Shown one piece after another: positions 9,935-19,014 of a stretch of 64,000 bases of DNA. A model generated the notes under the pieces. That model did not search any database. It was not told where the DNA came from and saw only the letters and a list, made by a program, of their open reading frames with translations. Each line of letters begins with the position of its first letter. Position 1 is the stretch's first letter. Both the position numbers and the translations under genes were made by a program. This stretch comes from Actinomyces sp. oral taxon 171 str. F0337 (GTDB lineage Bacteria > Actinomycetota > Actinomycetes > Actinomycetales > Actinomycetaceae), in NCBI RefSeq assembly GCF_005696555.1, contig NZ_CP040005.1:682001-746000 (forward strand), given 5' to 3'.

Positions 9935-10609
9935 ATGCCACGAGTGACTGCCGCCCACCGCGAGCGTCAGACCGACCGGATCCTGCAGGCTGCCGAGGAG
10001 TGCTTCGCGCGCAGCGGCTTCCAGGCCGCCTCCATGGACGAGGTCATCGCAACGGCTGGAATGTCGTCGTCGACCGTTTACCGCTACTTCCCCGAGGGCA
10101 AGCGCTCCCTCATTCGGGCGGTCCTGAGCAGACGCATGGGGCCGCTCGTCGAGAGGATCAAGCGGATCGCCGAGTCCGAGGAACCGCTCGACTTCGAGCG
10201 GGACTTCATTGAGGCGCTCACCCTGCTCAACTACCAGCGGCACGGCGCGCTGGCCGACTCAGGGGCGGACCAGCAGGATGACGCTCTCGAGGGCTCCGAC
10301 GGCGTGGGCCTGAGCTCCTGGGCGCCTCTGGCCTACCACGCCTGGGGGGAGCTGACTCGCGATCCTGAGACGGGTGTCCTGGTTCAGGAGAGCTACCGTG
10401 ACATCCACAGCGGTCTCACCCGCCTGTGTCGCAACGGGCAGAGGGCGGGGACGATCTCCGACCGTCTGCGTCCCGAGCAGCTGGCGTCCCTCATCCAGAG
10501 CGTCTCCTTCGGTCTCATCGTCGAGCAGCTCATCACTGGTCGGGCTGATGTGGAGGGGGCGGCCAGTACCCTCAGGCAGCTGCTCGCCCCGGAGAGGACT
10601 CGGTCCTGA
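9935..10609 (+). CDS. TetR/AcrR-family transcriptional repressor
   Basis: 224 residues. The N-terminal helix-turn-helix is typical: R-I-L-Q-A-A-E-E-C-F-A-R-S-G-F (about 13-27), then S-M-D-E-V-I-A-T-A-G-M and S-S-S-T-V-Y-R-Y-F (about 31-51). The C-terminal ligand-binding half is variable, as usual. It probably represses the divergent efflux gene and itself through the two 21-bp sites between them. The start is odd: GGAGG lies only one base from the ATG at 9935, while TATGCT at 9923-9928 looks like a -10 box, so the transcript may be leaderless at 9935; alternatively the GTG at 9944, ten bases from GGAGG, is used. Confidence 0.92.
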   Translation: MPRVTAAHRERQTDRILQAAEECFARSGFQAASMDEVIATAGMSSSTVYRYFPEGKRSLIRAVLSRRMGPLVERIKRIAESEEPLDFERDFIEALTLLNYQRHGALADSGADQQDDALEGSDGVGLSSWAPLAYHAWGELTRDPETGVLVQESYRDIHSGLTRLCRNGQRAGTISDRLRPEQLASLIQSVSFGLIVEQLITGRADVEGAASTLRQLLAPERTRS

Positions 10610-10681
10610 CTGGCCTCTGCGGCGTCTGCTGGTTCTTGGGAGCCGGCGGGCCCGCCCGATGCGGTAGGGCTGCCGCCCTGG

Positions 10682-12304
10682 TCAGCCGATCATTGGGCTG
10701 GCCTCGGGCATCCGGATGACGCGGCGCCGCTCGCGCAGCGCCAGGGCGCTGGCCGCCGTCATCGTGCCCACGCGGCCGACGAACATGAGCGCCACGATGA
10801 CGTACTTGGCCCCGTCCGGCAGGGAGGGGGTGATGCCCGTGGACAGGCCCACGGTCGCGAAGGCGCTGATGACCTCGAAGAGGATCCGATCCAGGGGCAG
10901 GCTGGTCATCTGCAGGAGCAGAAGCGTGGCCAGTCCGATGACGCTGGAGCCGATGAAGGCCACCGCCACGCTCAGGCGCACGGTCGAGGGGGTGATGCGC
11001 CGCCCGAAGGCCTCGATGTCCTGGTCGCCGCGGGCCTCGGCGAGGATCGCCAGCAGCAGGACCGCGAAGGTCGTCACCTTGATGCCGCCGGCCGTCGAGG
11101 CCGAACCGCCCCCGACGAACATGAGGGCGTCCTGGAGGAACCAGGTCGCCTCGTGCATGTGCTCGGGCGGGATCGTGGACAGCCCCGAGGAGCGGGCGTT
11201 GACGCCGTTGACGAGCGCCGTCATGATCTTTCCGCTCGTGGGCAGGGATCCGTAGGTGAGCGGGTTGTTCCACTCGAAGGCGGCGATGGCGATGGTCGAG
11301 GCGACCGTGAGGGCCAGGTAGGTCGTCAGGGTGAGCTTCGTGTGCAGGCTCCACGTCCAGGGGCGGCGTCGTCGGCCCATGATGTCCAGGATGACGGGGA
11401 AGCCGACGGCGCCCATGAAGGTCCCCAGGATGATCGGCAGGCCGATCCACCAGTCGGTGGAGTAGGCCTCCAGTCCCTCGGGCATGATGACGAAACCGGC
11501 GTTGTTGAAGATCGACAGCGCCATGAAGACCGCGTACCACAGGGCGTGGCCCACGTCGAGGCCGTGGCTGAGGAAGGGCAGCAGCAGCATGAGCGTCAGG
11601 AGGAGCTCGCAGCCGGTGGCCGTGTAGATGACGGCGCGCAGCAGCCGCCCCACCTCTCCCAGGCGCGACTGGTTCTCCGAGGCCGCCAGCATCCGCTGAG
11701 TCAGTCCCACGTGCCGGGACACCGCCAGGGACAGCAGCGAGGCCAGGGTCATGACGCCCAGGCCGCCCACGGCCGCGGCCAGGATGATGACGACGTGCCC
11801 GAAGGTGGACCAGTAGGTCGCCGTGTCCACCGTGCTCAGACCGGTGACGCACACGGCCGAGGTGGCGGTGAACAGGGCGTCGAGAAAGTCGGCGTGCTCC
11901 CCGCTGGTCGTGGAGATGGGAAGACTGAGAAGGGCGGTCACCACGACGATGATGGCGGCGAAGACGGCGACGGCCAGCCGGGCCGGGTAGAAGCGGGCCG
12001 CACGCGCGATCTGGCCGAGTGGCTCGATGTGCCTGAGCAGACGGCGCACTCCGGTGGGCTCCGTGCCCGGCAGCGGGGGGAGGGGTGACGGCTCCTCGAG
12101 GGGGTCGGTTCTGTTGCCGGCCGCCGGGTGCTTCTTGTACCGCTTCCACGGACGGCCGACGACACCCACGAGCGGGGCGTGCCAGTGGGCCTGGCGGCGG
12201 CTGCCGGCCTGCGGTGCTCCGCGCCTCCCGGTTGGCGACTCGCCTCGGGGTCCGCGGTCGGGCTCCGGCTCCTGTGCGGTGTCTGTCTGGGGCACGGTCG
12301 CCAT
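10682..12304 (-). CDS. TrkH/KtrB-type potassium channel subunit
   Basis: 540 residues. After a charged, Pro-rich cytoplasmic N terminus (about 95 residues) come repeated membrane-pore-membrane units. Selectivity-loop segments are visible, for example V-T-G-L-S-T-V-D-T, F-N-N-A-G-F, G-G-G-S-A-S-T-A-G-G-I-K-V-T-T and S-A-F-A-T-V-G-L-S-T-G. This is the channel partner of the RCK gating protein encoded at 7506-8174, together a Ktr/Trk potassium uptake system. The efflux/TetR pair sits between the two genes, so their co-transcription is disrupted or never existed here. The ATG at 12304 gives an unusually long N-terminal tail; a later start cannot be excluded. Confidence 0.92.
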   Translation of the reverse strand: MATVPQTDTAQEPEPDRGPRGESPTGRRGAPQAGSRRQAHWHAPLVGVVGRPWKRYKKHPAAGNRTDPLEEPSPLPPLPGTEPTGVRRLLRHIEPLGQIARAARFYPARLAVAVFAAIIVVVTALLSLPISTTSGEHADFLDALFTATSAVCVTGLSTVDTATYWSTFGHVVIILAAAVGGLGVMTLASLLSLAVSRHVGLTQRMLAASENQSRLGEVGRLLRAVIYTATGCELLLTLMLLLPFLSHGLDVGHALWYAVFMALSIFNNAGFVIMPEGLEAYSTDWWIGLPIILGTFMGAVGFPVILDIMGRRRRPWTWSLHTKLTLTTYLALTVASTIAIAAFEWNNPLTYGSLPTSGKIMTALVNGVNARSSGLSTIPPEHMHEATWFLQDALMFVGGGSASTAGGIKVTTFAVLLLAILAEARGDQDIEAFGRRITPSTVRLSVAVAFIGSSVIGLATLLLLQMTSLPLDRILFEVISAFATVGLSTGITPSLPDGAKYVIVALMFVGRVGTMTAASALALRERRRVIRMPEASPMIG

Positions 12305-12580
12305 TGTGGTCCTGCTGGCACGACTTCGTCACGTTCCCCGGCGTCCTGGGGTGGGCGTGTTCTGCGGGGCGGTGATTGCGGCCCGACGCTCGCAGTGAGG
12401 GTGACCGGGGGCGTCAGATGGATTGCTGAGGTTGCGGCAGCGACAGTTGGTACCCGAGTGTGAAATGCGACGCCTGTGGTGAATGGTGTCCGGGAAATCC
12501 TGTGCGAAGGCTGATGCGGGGATATATTGGCTGTGTTCCTGCCCCGAAGGGGCCACCCGCGACGAACGGACCTCAAGCTC

Positions 12581-12823
12581 ATGGCACCGGGCCTTCCCAC
12601 ATCCCCCAGCGCCTCTGGCGCCCCCTCGTTCCTCACCGTGGCTGAGGTGGCGGCGATGCTGCGCGTGTCCAAGATGACCGTCTACCGGATGGTGCACTCC
12701 GGCGACCTGCCCGCGATGCAGGTCGGGCGCTCCTTCCGTGTCCCCGAGCGTGCCGTTCACGACTACCTGGCCGCGGGACTGGGTGACTGGGGCCACGACG
12801 CGTCAGAGGCATCAGGGTCCTAG
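12581..12823 (+). CDS. Small helix-turn-helix protein, excisionase/BldC type
   Basis: 80 residues, mostly one MerR-like winged helix: F-L-T-V-A-E-V-A-A-M-L-R-V-S, then T-V-Y-R-M-V-H-S-G-D-L-P-A-M-Q-V-G-R-S-F-R. This is the excisionase (Xis)/BldC DNA-binding fold found widely in actinobacteria. No integrase or phage gene is near, so a chromosomal regulator is more likely than an excisionase. It precedes the bS22 gene, a pairing I recall from other actinobacterial genomes. The ATG at 12581 has only a weak GGAC upstream; open frame extends to 12527 with a less typical Arg/Pro leader. Confidence 0.85.
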   Translation: MAPGLPTSPSASGAPSFLTVAEVAAMLRVSKMTVYRMVHSGDLPAMQVGRSFRVPERAVHDYLAAGLGDWGHDASEASGS

Positions 12824-12970
12824 GAGCCGCTACACTCAGGCGGTCACCTGCGTGGTCGGCCGCTGAGCCTCACGCGCCGACCAACCGCCCCATGGCATAA
12901 CCCTCGCCGGCCTGCCTCGGCTCGCAGGGAGGGTCTGCGGGCACTACGAAGCGAACTGCGAGGAGATCTC

Positions 12971-13069
12971 ATGGGATCCGTCATCAAGAAGCGCCGTAAG
13001 CGCATGGCCAAGAAGAAGCACCGCAAGCTGCTTCGCAAGACGCGTCACCAGCGTCGCAACAAGAAGTGA
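12971..13069 (+). CDS. Actinobacterial small ribosomal protein bS22 (AURKAIP1/COX24 domain)
   Basis: A 32-residue, extremely basic protein starting M-G-S-V-I-K-K-R-R-K-R-M and ending R-R-N-K-K. It matches the short AURKAIP1/COX24 protein conserved across actinobacteria and seen in mycobacterial ribosome structures as bS22, near the decoding region of the small subunit. AGGAG lies just upstream of the ATG at 12971. A possible -10 box TACACT lies about 145 bp upstream, just after the HTH gene, so it may have its own promoter. Identification is by near-identity to the recalled family sequence. Confidence 0.93.
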   Translation: MGSVIKKRRKRMAKKKHRKLLRKTRHQRRNKK

Positions 13070-13172
13070 GACGAGCGGCCCGTCCGCGTCTCGGGGCTCC
13101 GTGCACACTGCTGGTGTGAGCGGGGCCCTGCTTGTCTCACGAGGAACCGACCAGGAAGAGCGGAGATCTTCG

Positions 13173-14468
13173 TTGACCACCACCCCAGATGACCGCGCCC
13201 CCGCTGAGGTGTCGACTGCGCCGGCCGCGCCGTCGACTGAGCCGCAGCTGGTGGAAGGCGACTGCACCGTCCCGCTGAGCGTCGACGTCGACCCGTCCGC
13301 CTGGCCCGCACCCGTTCAGGCCCTGGCGCACTCGCCGGGCTCCGACGTCCGACCGACCACCCTGGCCGAGCTGACCACGCTTCGCGTGGGTGGCCCGGTG
13401 GGCACCTACGTCGAGGCCACCACCCAGAGTGAGCTCACCGAGGCGATCCGCGAGGCGGACGCCGCCGGAACGCCCGTCCTCGTCATCGGCGGCGGCTCCA
13501 ACATCATGGCCTCCGATGCCGGCTTCGACGGACTTGTCATCCGGGATGCCCGTGCTGAGGTCTCACTCGTCTCGGACTCGGTGTGCGGCGGCGTCGAGGT
13601 CACCGCTACTGCCGGCACCACCTGGGACGACCTGGTGCGCGAAGCCATCGCCAGCCAGTGGGCCGGGTTCGCGCCCCTGTCCGGGATTCCCGGCACGGTG
13701 GGCGCAGCCCCTGTGCAGAACGTCGGGGCCTACGGCGCCGAGGTCGCCGAGCTCATCGCCAGCGTGCGAGCCTGGGACCGCCTGCGCAACCGGGTGGTCT
13801 GGCTGGCCCTGGGCGAGCTGGGACTGGCCTACCGGGACTCGCGTCTCAAGCAGTCCCTCACTGACACCGAGGCGGGTGGCGGACGCCTGTGGGGGCCGAC
13901 CGGACGCTGGGTGGTTCTTGACGCCACCTTCGCCGTGCGACAGGGCTCCCTGTCCTCCCGGATCGCCTACTCCCAGCTGGCCGGGGCGCTCGGCGTCGAG
14001 CTGGGCGAGCGCGTGCCTGAGCGCGAGCTGCGTGAGGCGGTTCTCGAGCTGCGCCGCTCCAAGGGGATGGTGCTGGACGGCGCCGACCACGACACCTGGT
14101 CGGCCGGCTCCTTCTTCACCAACCCGATCCTGACCACGGCCGAGGCCGAGCGCCTGCCCGAGGACGCGCCCCGCTTTCCGGTCACCGACCACTCGCAGGT
14201 GGTGCTCGGCACCAAGGCGGCCCCCGTCATCGAGGGGCTGGTCAAGACCAGCGCCGCCTGGCTCATCGACCACGCGGGGTTCACCAAGGGCTTCGCCGTG
14301 GAGGCCGGTGCGCCGGCCGGACTGTCCACCAAGCACGTTCTGGCGCTGACCAACCGGGGCGGCGCGACCGGGACCGACCTGGCTCGTCTGCGTGACGCGG
14401 TCGTGACCGGAGTGCGCGAGCGCTACGGCGTCACCCTCGTGCCCGAGCCCGTCCAGGTCGGCTTCTAG
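13173..14468 (+). CDS. murB: UDP-N-acetylenolpyruvoylglucosamine reductase
   Basis: MurB reduces UDP-N-acetylglucosamine enolpyruvate to UDP-MurNAc with NADPH and FAD, the second step of peptidoglycan precursor synthesis in the cytoplasm. FAD-domain motifs are clear: L-T-T-L-R-V-G-G-P-V-G, P-V-L-V-I-G-G-G-S-N, and G-I-P-G-T-V-G-A-A-P-V-Q-N-V-G-A-Y-G. The substrate domain carries A-G-S-F-F-T-N-P, with the proton-donor Ser. I start at the TTG at 13173 (431 residues) since CGGAG lies seven bases upstream; a GTG at 13101 would add 24 residues. About 60 N-terminal residues precede the FAD domain and are low complexity. Confidence 0.92.
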   Translation: MTTTPDDRAPAEVSTAPAAPSTEPQLVEGDCTVPLSVDVDPSAWPAPVQALAHSPGSDVRPTTLAELTTLRVGGPVGTYVEATTQSELTEAIREADAAGTPVLVIGGGSNIMASDAGFDGLVIRDARAEVSLVSDSVCGGVEVTATAGTTWDDLVREAIASQWAGFAPLSGIPGTVGAAPVQNVGAYGAEVAELIASVRAWDRLRNRVVWLALGELGLAYRDSRLKQSLTDTEAGGGRLWGPTGRWVVLDATFAVRQGSLSSRIAYSQLAGALGVELGERVPERELREAVLELRRSKGMVLDGADHDTWSAGSFFTNPILTTAEAERLPEDAPRFPVTDHSQVVLGTKAAPVIEGLVKTSAAWLIDHAGFTKGFAVEAGAPAGLSTKHVLALTNRGGATGTDLARLRDAVVTGVRERYGVTLVPEPVQVGF

Positions 14469-14474
14469 GTCCTG

Positions 14475-15551
14475 TCACGAAAGCCGGGCTGGCTCCGGTG
14501 CGTGGCTTCCAGAGGGCTCTGTTGCCGACGCCTGGTCGGGCGATGCCAGCCAGGCGTCCACCTCGGCCAGCCATGCCTGCTTAGCCGTCGGTGAGGCCAG
14601 GCAGGCGCGGATCGATCCGCGGGCCAGCTCAGCCAGCTCTGCGTCGGTGCAGCCCAGGGTCCGGGCGATCTCGTACTGGTTGACGAGCCGGGACTGGAAG
14701 AGCAGGGGGTCGTCGGCGCTCAGGGCGATCTGCGCCCCATGGCTCATGAGCGTGCGCAGCGGGACGTCGTCGGGGCTGTGATAGACGCCCAGGCTCACGT
14801 TGGAGGCCGGGCAGACCTCGAGGCTGATGCCTGAGGCGACAATCGCGTCCAGCAGGGCGGGGTCCTCGCCGGCGCGTACACCGTGGCCCAGGCGTGTGGG
14901 GCCGAGCGCGGAGACGACCTCACGCAGGTGGTCGGGTCCCAAGAGCTCCCCTCCGTGTGGCATGGAGGCCAGGCCGCCCCGGCGGGCGATGGCGAAGGCT
15001 CGCTCCCAGGAGGAGGTCCGCCCGGCGCGCTCGTCGTTGGACAGGCCGAAGCCGATCACCTCGCCCGGCTGGTCCCCGGCGTAGCGCACCGCCAGGCGTG
15101 CGAGTGCACGGGCGTCCAGCGGGTGACGCATCCGGGAGGCCGCCACGATGACCGCCACCTCCACTCCGCTCAGGGTCGTGGCCTGCTTGGCGGCGTCGAG
15201 GATGATCTCCAGGGCGGGGGTGATCCCGCCGACGAAGGGGGCATAGCTGGTCGGGTCGACCTGGATCTCCAGGCGGCGCGAGCCCTCGGCGGCGTCGTCC
15301 AGAGCGGCCTCCAGGACGATGCGGCGCATGACCTCCTCAGTGCGAACCAGGGCCCTGGCCGTGTCGTAGGCGCGCTGGAAGCGGAACCAACCGCGACGGT
15401 CTGCGGGGACGCGCAGAGGGTCGCCGTCCAGAAAGTTCGACGGCAGGCGCGTGCGCGCGGAGGAGGCCAGCTCGATGAGGGTGTCCAGGCGCATCGACCC
15501 CGTGAAGTGCAGGTGCAGGTGCGCCTTGGGAAGAGTGGCGAGGTCTCGCAT
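14475..15551 (-). CDS. add: Adenosine deaminase
   Basis: 358 residues. Converts adenosine to inosine in purine salvage. The metal-binding H-x-H is in K-A-H-L-H-L-H-F-T-G-S (His 11 and 13), G-E-V-I-G-F-G-L-S is the strand before the third ligand, M-P-H-G-G-E contains the next His/Glu pair, then R-L-G-H-G-V-R and S-A-D-D-P carrying the catalytic Asp. The usual H-L-H-L-E is H-L-H-L-H here, so the variant belongs to an actinobacterial subgroup, and adenine or other related deamination cannot be excluded. Start at the ATG at 15551, preceded by GGAAGA. Convergent with murB; stops are only 6 bp apart. Confidence 0.88.
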   Translation of the reverse strand: MRDLATLPKAHLHLHFTGSMRLDTLIELASSARTRLPSNFLDGDPLRVPADRRGWFRFQRAYDTARALVRTEEVMRRIVLEAALDDAAEGSRRLEIQVDPTSYAPFVGGITPALEIILDAAKQATTLSGVEVAVIVAASRMRHPLDARALARLAVRYAGDQPGEVIGFGLSNDERAGRTSSWERAFAIARRGGLASMPHGGELLGPDHLREVVSALGPTRLGHGVRAGEDPALLDAIVASGISLEVCPASNVSLGVYHSPDDVPLRTLMSHGAQIALSADDPLLFQSRLVNQYEIARTLGCTDAELAELARGSIRACLASPTAKQAWLAEVDAWLASPDQASATEPSGSHAPEPARLS

Positions 15552-15691
15552 GGGTGGATTCTTCCACGTGTTCGCACTCCACCGGCAGCCCACCTGCGCA
15601 CGGCGAGAGGTGACCGCTGCTTCCGCTGTTGCCGAACACCAGGGGCCGTTTTAGAAGCGAACCACCAGGTGGGTGGGGCAGACTAACTGTC

Positions 15692-16939
15692 ATGAACCAC
15701 TCGTCGGCGTCCCAGGAGCCCGAGGAGGTGGCCCTGCTGACGGGGCCGCGCGCCGCGTCCGTGCTCTCCGCCGCCCTCGCCCCGGCCGGCCAGCGTCTGG
15801 CCAGCTGGGAGGTCCACTCAGTTCACCACCGCCCCGGAGCGGGTGTGTCCGTGGGGTACACGGCTGTTGTCGTCGCACCCAACGGGCGTTCCACCACCGA
15901 GTACCTGTGCGCTACGACGGCTCGCCTGTCCAACCCGCACGCACCTGGACTGACCCGAGTCGCCCCCACTGGCGGGGACGGTCCCGCGGTTCACGTGTGG
16001 CGTCACCCGGCCGACCCCGAGCTGCCCGGTCTGGTGGTGGCCTGCACGCCCTCGCTGCTCTCAGCCCGGATCGGTACTCAGGTCAAGGCCACGATGGTCG
16101 CCTACCGGCCTACGCGTCGAGCGGTCGTGCGTGCCACCTTCCCGGACGAGACCACCGCCTACGCCAAGGTCCTGCGTCCGAGCCAGGCTCCGTCCTTCGC
16201 TCAGCGGCACCGCCTGCTGACGGCCTCAGGCGTGCCCGCGCCCGAGGTCCTGCGGGAGGACCCCGATGGCCTCGTCCTGCTGTCCACCGGTCGGGGAGTT
16301 GCCCTGTCCGGCCTGCTGTCCCAGGGCATGAGCGTGTCGCGCAGCGAACGCGTCTTCAACGGTCTCATCTCACTACTGGACGCCCTCCCGGCCAGCGCCA
16401 TGCAGCTGCCGGCGCACGCCGCCTGGTCGGAGCGGGCCCGCCACTACGCGCACGCCGCCGCCACGGTTCTGCCCGAGCACGCCGCCCGTGCCCGGGCCGT
16501 GGCCGAAGGGGTCGAGCAGCTCATGGCCGCCTCCGACGCCGGCCGGCCGGTCCCGGTCCACGGCGACTTCTACGAGGCCAATGTCCTCATGGAGGGCGAG
16601 GCCGTCACCAGCCTGCTCGACGTGGACTCCCTGGGACCCGGTTACCGGGTTGATGACCTGGCCTGCCTGTTGGGGCACGTCAGCGTGCTGGACCATCTGG
16701 CGCCCGCCTCCTACCCGAAGCTGCGCCCCATCCTGGAGACCTGGACCCGTATGGCCGAGCGGCAGGTGGACCCGGTCTCCCTGCGTGCTCGCTGCGCCGG
16801 CGTGGTCCTGTCCCTGGTGGCCGGTGCCCGCCGCGAGGACGGTGGTCCGTGGCGGCCCGATGCCGAGGGCCGCCTCGCCCGGGCCGAGACCTGGCTGGCG
16901 CAGGGCCGCGAGATCCAGGCCCGCCGCGGCGCCCACTGA
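15692..16939 (+). CDS. Kinase-fold phosphotransferase (APH family)
   Basis: 415 residues with the aminoglycoside/choline-kinase fold. The catalytic loop V-H-G-D-F-Y-E-A-N-V-L and the metal-binding L-L-D-V-D-S-L-G-P-G segment (both near residues 290-320) are intact; the N lobe holds A-Y-A-K-V-L with the candidate ATP-binding Lys. Such enzymes phosphorylate many small substrates, so resistance should not be assumed. It is divergent from the adenosine deaminase gene, 140 bp apart, with no operon partner. The ATG at 15692 gives a start M-N-H-S-S-A-S with only a weak ribosome-binding site; the substrate cannot be read from sequence. Confidence 0.82.
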   Translation: MNHSSASQEPEEVALLTGPRAASVLSAALAPAGQRLASWEVHSVHHRPGAGVSVGYTAVVVAPNGRSTTEYLCATTARLSNPHAPGLTRVAPTGGDGPAVHVWRHPADPELPGLVVACTPSLLSARIGTQVKATMVAYRPTRRAVVRATFPDETTAYAKVLRPSQAPSFAQRHRLLTASGVPAPEVLREDPDGLVLLSTGRGVALSGLLSQGMSVSRSERVFNGLISLLDALPASAMQLPAHAAWSERARHYAHAAATVLPEHAARARAVAEGVEQLMAASDAGRPVPVHGDFYEANVLMEGEAVTSLLDVDSLGPGYRVDDLACLLGHVSVLDHLAPASYPKLRPILETWTRMAERQVDPVSLRARCAGVVLSLVAGARREDGGPWRPDAEGRLARAETWLAQGREIQARRGAH

Positions 16940-16957
16940 GTCCGTCGATTTCACGCC

Positions 16958-17023
16958 GAGCCGGGCAGCTTTCGCGGCGCCCGACAGACATTCTGCCGGC
17001 TTGCGCGAAAACCTGCCCGGCTC
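16958..17023. terminator. Hairpin between convergent phosphotransferase and aminotransferase genes
   Basis: Perfect 11-bp arms GAGCCGGGCAG (16958-16968) and CTGCCCGGCTC (17013-17023), extended inward by nearly matching TTTCGCG/CGCGAAAA segments with one extra base. The position suggests a bidirectional terminator, though it lacks a T-run and the loop is long. Confidence 0.6.
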
Positions 17024-17048
17024 GATGACGGAGGCGGAGCCTCAGGCG

Positions 17049-18263
17049 CTACTCGACCTCGGCGAGCAGCTTCTGAACCCGGCCCACGCCCTCGACCAGG
17101 TCATCGTCACCCAGCGCGTAGGACAGTCGCACGAAGCCCGAGGGGCCGAAGGCCTCACCGGGAACGATGGCGACCTCGGCGTGCTCGAGGATGAGCGCGG
17201 CCAGCGTGGCCGAGCTGTCGATCGTGGTGCCGCGCAATGTGCGCCCGATGAGCCCCTCGATGCTGGGGTAGGCGTAGAAGGCGCCGCGGGGCACGGGCAC
17301 GGTCAGTCCCTCGATCTGGGAGAGCATCTCCACCATGGCGCGCCGGCGCCGGTCGAAGGCGGTGCGCATCTGCTCGACGGCGGACAGGTCGCCGCTGACG
17401 GCCGCCAGGGCCGCGCGCTGCGAGACGTTGGCGACGTTGGAGGTCAGGTGGGACTGGAAGTTCGTGGCCGCCTTGATGACGTCGCTGGGGGCGATCATCC
17501 AACCCACGCGCCATCCGGTCATGGCGTAGGTCTTGGCCACGCCGTTGAGGACGATCGTCTGCTCGGCGAGCTCGGGAACCAGCTTGACGACGTGCGTGGT
17601 CTGGGCGCCGTCGTAGAGGAGGTGCTCGTAGATCTCGTCGGTGATGACCCAGACCCCGTGCTCCAGGGCCCACTGGCCGATGGCGGTCAGCTCCTCGGGC
17701 GTGTAGACCGAGCCGGTCGGGTTCGACGGCGAGCACAGCAGCAGCACCTTGGTACGCTCGGTGCGGGCGGCCTCGAGCTGGTCGACGCTGACCTTGTAGT
17801 CCTGGTCCGCCCCGGCGAAGACCTCGACCGTGGTGCCCCCGGCCAGGGCGACGGCCTCGGGGTAGGTGGTCCAGTAGGGTGCGGGCAGCAGGACCTCGTC
17901 ACCGGGGTCGACGATCGCGGCGAAGGCCTGGAAGACGGCCTGCTTGCCGCCGTTGGTGACCAGGATGTCGTCGGGGGAGACCTCATAGCCGGAGTCGCGC
18001 AGCGTCTTGGCGGCGATGGCCTCGCGCAGGACCGGCAGGCCCTTGGCCGGGGAGTACTTGTGGTTGGCCGGGTCCTTCGCGGCGGCGACGGCGGCCTCGA
18101 CGATGTAGTCGGGGGTGGGGAAGTCGGGCTCTCCGGCGCCGAAGCCGATGACGGGGCGGCCGGCGGCCTTGAGGGCCTTGGCCTTGGCGTCGACGGCAAG
18201 AGTGGCGGAGGGTGCGATGGCGGACAGGCGGGCGGAAACGCGGTGCGTGGGTGCAGGTGTCAC
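17049..18263 (-). CDS. PLP-dependent aminotransferase, class I/II (aspartate aminotransferase-like)
   Basis: 404 residues from the GTG at 18263; an ATG at 18299 would add 12. Fold-type I motifs: [41 protein letters not shown], and the PLP-binding Lys in [13 protein letters not shown]. The Arg in F-V-R-L-S-Y-A binds the substrate carboxylate. This is the Ib group of aspartate/tyrosine aminotransferases (AspC in many Gram-positives); some members accept prephenate. It ends the non-ribosomal stretch before tRNA-Trp and is transcribed away from it. Confidence 0.9.
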   Translation of the reverse strand: MTPAPTHRVSARLSAIAPSATLAVDAKAKALKAAGRPVIGFGAGEPDFPTPDYIVEAAVAAAKDPANHKYSPAKGLPVLREAIAAKTLRDSGYEVSPDDILVTNGGKQAVFQAFAAIVDPGDEVLLPAPYWTTYPEAVALAGGTTVEVFAGADQDYKVSVDQLEAARTERTKVLLLCSPSNPTGSVYTPEELTAIGQWALEHGVWVITDEIYEHLLYDGAQTTHVVKLVPELAEQTIVLNGVAKTYAMTGWRVGWMIAPSDVIKAATNFQSHLTSNVANVSQRAALAAVSGDLSAVEQMRTAFDRRRRAMVEMLSQIEGLTVPVPRGAFYAYPSIEGLIGRTLRGTTIDSSATLAALILEHAEVAIVPGEAFGPSGFVRLSYALGDDDLVEGVGRVQKLLAEVE

Positions 18264-18473
18264 CCGACTATGGTCCCACGACCTGCGAGGCTCGCACATC
18301 TAGAACACGTCCGATCTGCCAGTAGTGACACAGTGACGACACATTGACGACGCCCGGGGTGCCTTCCGGGACGTGGCGAGGCGGCTTCGCTCCGACCGGC
18401 CTCGGCGTGGCGCACCCCACGGCCAGTGGTTACCGCAGAGGCCTGCTTGTGTGGCAAACTAGAGCACCGCTGA

Positions 18474-18546
18474 AGGGCAGTGGCGCAATTGGTAGCGCAC
18501 CGGTCTCCAAAACCGGCGGTTGTGGGTTCGAGTCCCGCCTGCCCTG
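18474..18546 (+). tRNA. tRNA-Trp (anticodon CCA)
   Basis: A 73-base cloverleaf: acceptor AGGGCAG (18474-18480) pairs with CTGCCCT (18539-18545); D-arm GGTAGCGC; anticodon stem-loop CCGGT-CTCCAAA-ACCGG containing CCA; T-arm with GGTTCGAGTCCC. CCA is not encoded. It sits directly before secE, the usual place of tRNA-Trp in actinobacteria. Confidence 0.97.
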
Positions 18547-18642
18547 CTGAGAACGGCGGATCTGTCGGGAGATCCCGTCGGTTTCGTCTTCTCCCCGCTG
18601 TGCGGGAACTGACCTGACCGTCGACCCTGAGGACCCAGATTC

Positions 18643-18879
18643 ATGAGCGAGAGCGCACGCGCCGCGACAGGCAAGTCGGGCAGGAAGCGCGGCTTCTTCG
18701 GGCGCATCGCCCTGTTCATCCGCCAGGTCATTGACGAGCTGCGCAAGGTTGTCTGGCCCACCATGAATGAGCTGTGGACCTACTTCACAGTGGTGGTCGT
18801 CTTCATCATCGCCATCATGGCCTTCACCGGGGTGCTGGACTTCGCCTTCAACCGGGCTGTCATGTGGCTCTTCGCCTGA
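18643..18879 (+). CDS. secE: Protein translocase subunit SecE
   Basis: 78 residues, a single-helix SecE. It carries the conserved amphipathic segment I-D-E-L-R-K-V-V-W-P-T (about residues 32-42) followed by one membrane helix. SecE clamps the SecY channel; SecY is encoded at 45115 in this window. Downstream of tRNA-Trp and upstream of nusG, the standard order. Ribosome-binding site is weak. Confidence 0.95.
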   Translation: MSESARAATGKSGRKRGFFGRIALFIRQVIDELRKVVWPTMNELWTYFTVVVVFIIAIMAFTGVLDFAFNRAVMWLFA

Positions 18880-19014
18880 CCTCCCGGCTTCTGCGGTCGC
18901 GCCCTCATCGGGGGTGCTCGATCCTGCCCCTGACCATGTCTACTCCCGACGGCGCCGCGGCTCGCGCAGCCCGTCGCATCCGCTCGTCTCACGCCACTGG
19001 AAAGCAGGTACACC

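Noticed and set aside
10572..12332. A 586-codon minus-strand frame overlapping the TrkH gene.
   Set aside because: Arg/Pro/His-rich, no motifs; the other frame in the same place encodes an obvious potassium channel.
12581..12823. Calling the small HTH protein a phage excisionase.
   Set aside because: No integrase, attachment site or phage gene nearby; the same fold serves chromosomal regulators in actinobacteria.
15692..16939. Annotation of the phosphotransferase as an aminoglycoside-resistance enzyme.
   Set aside because: Only the general kinase fold is visible; resistance enzymes form specific subgroups that I could not match, and there is no mobile context.
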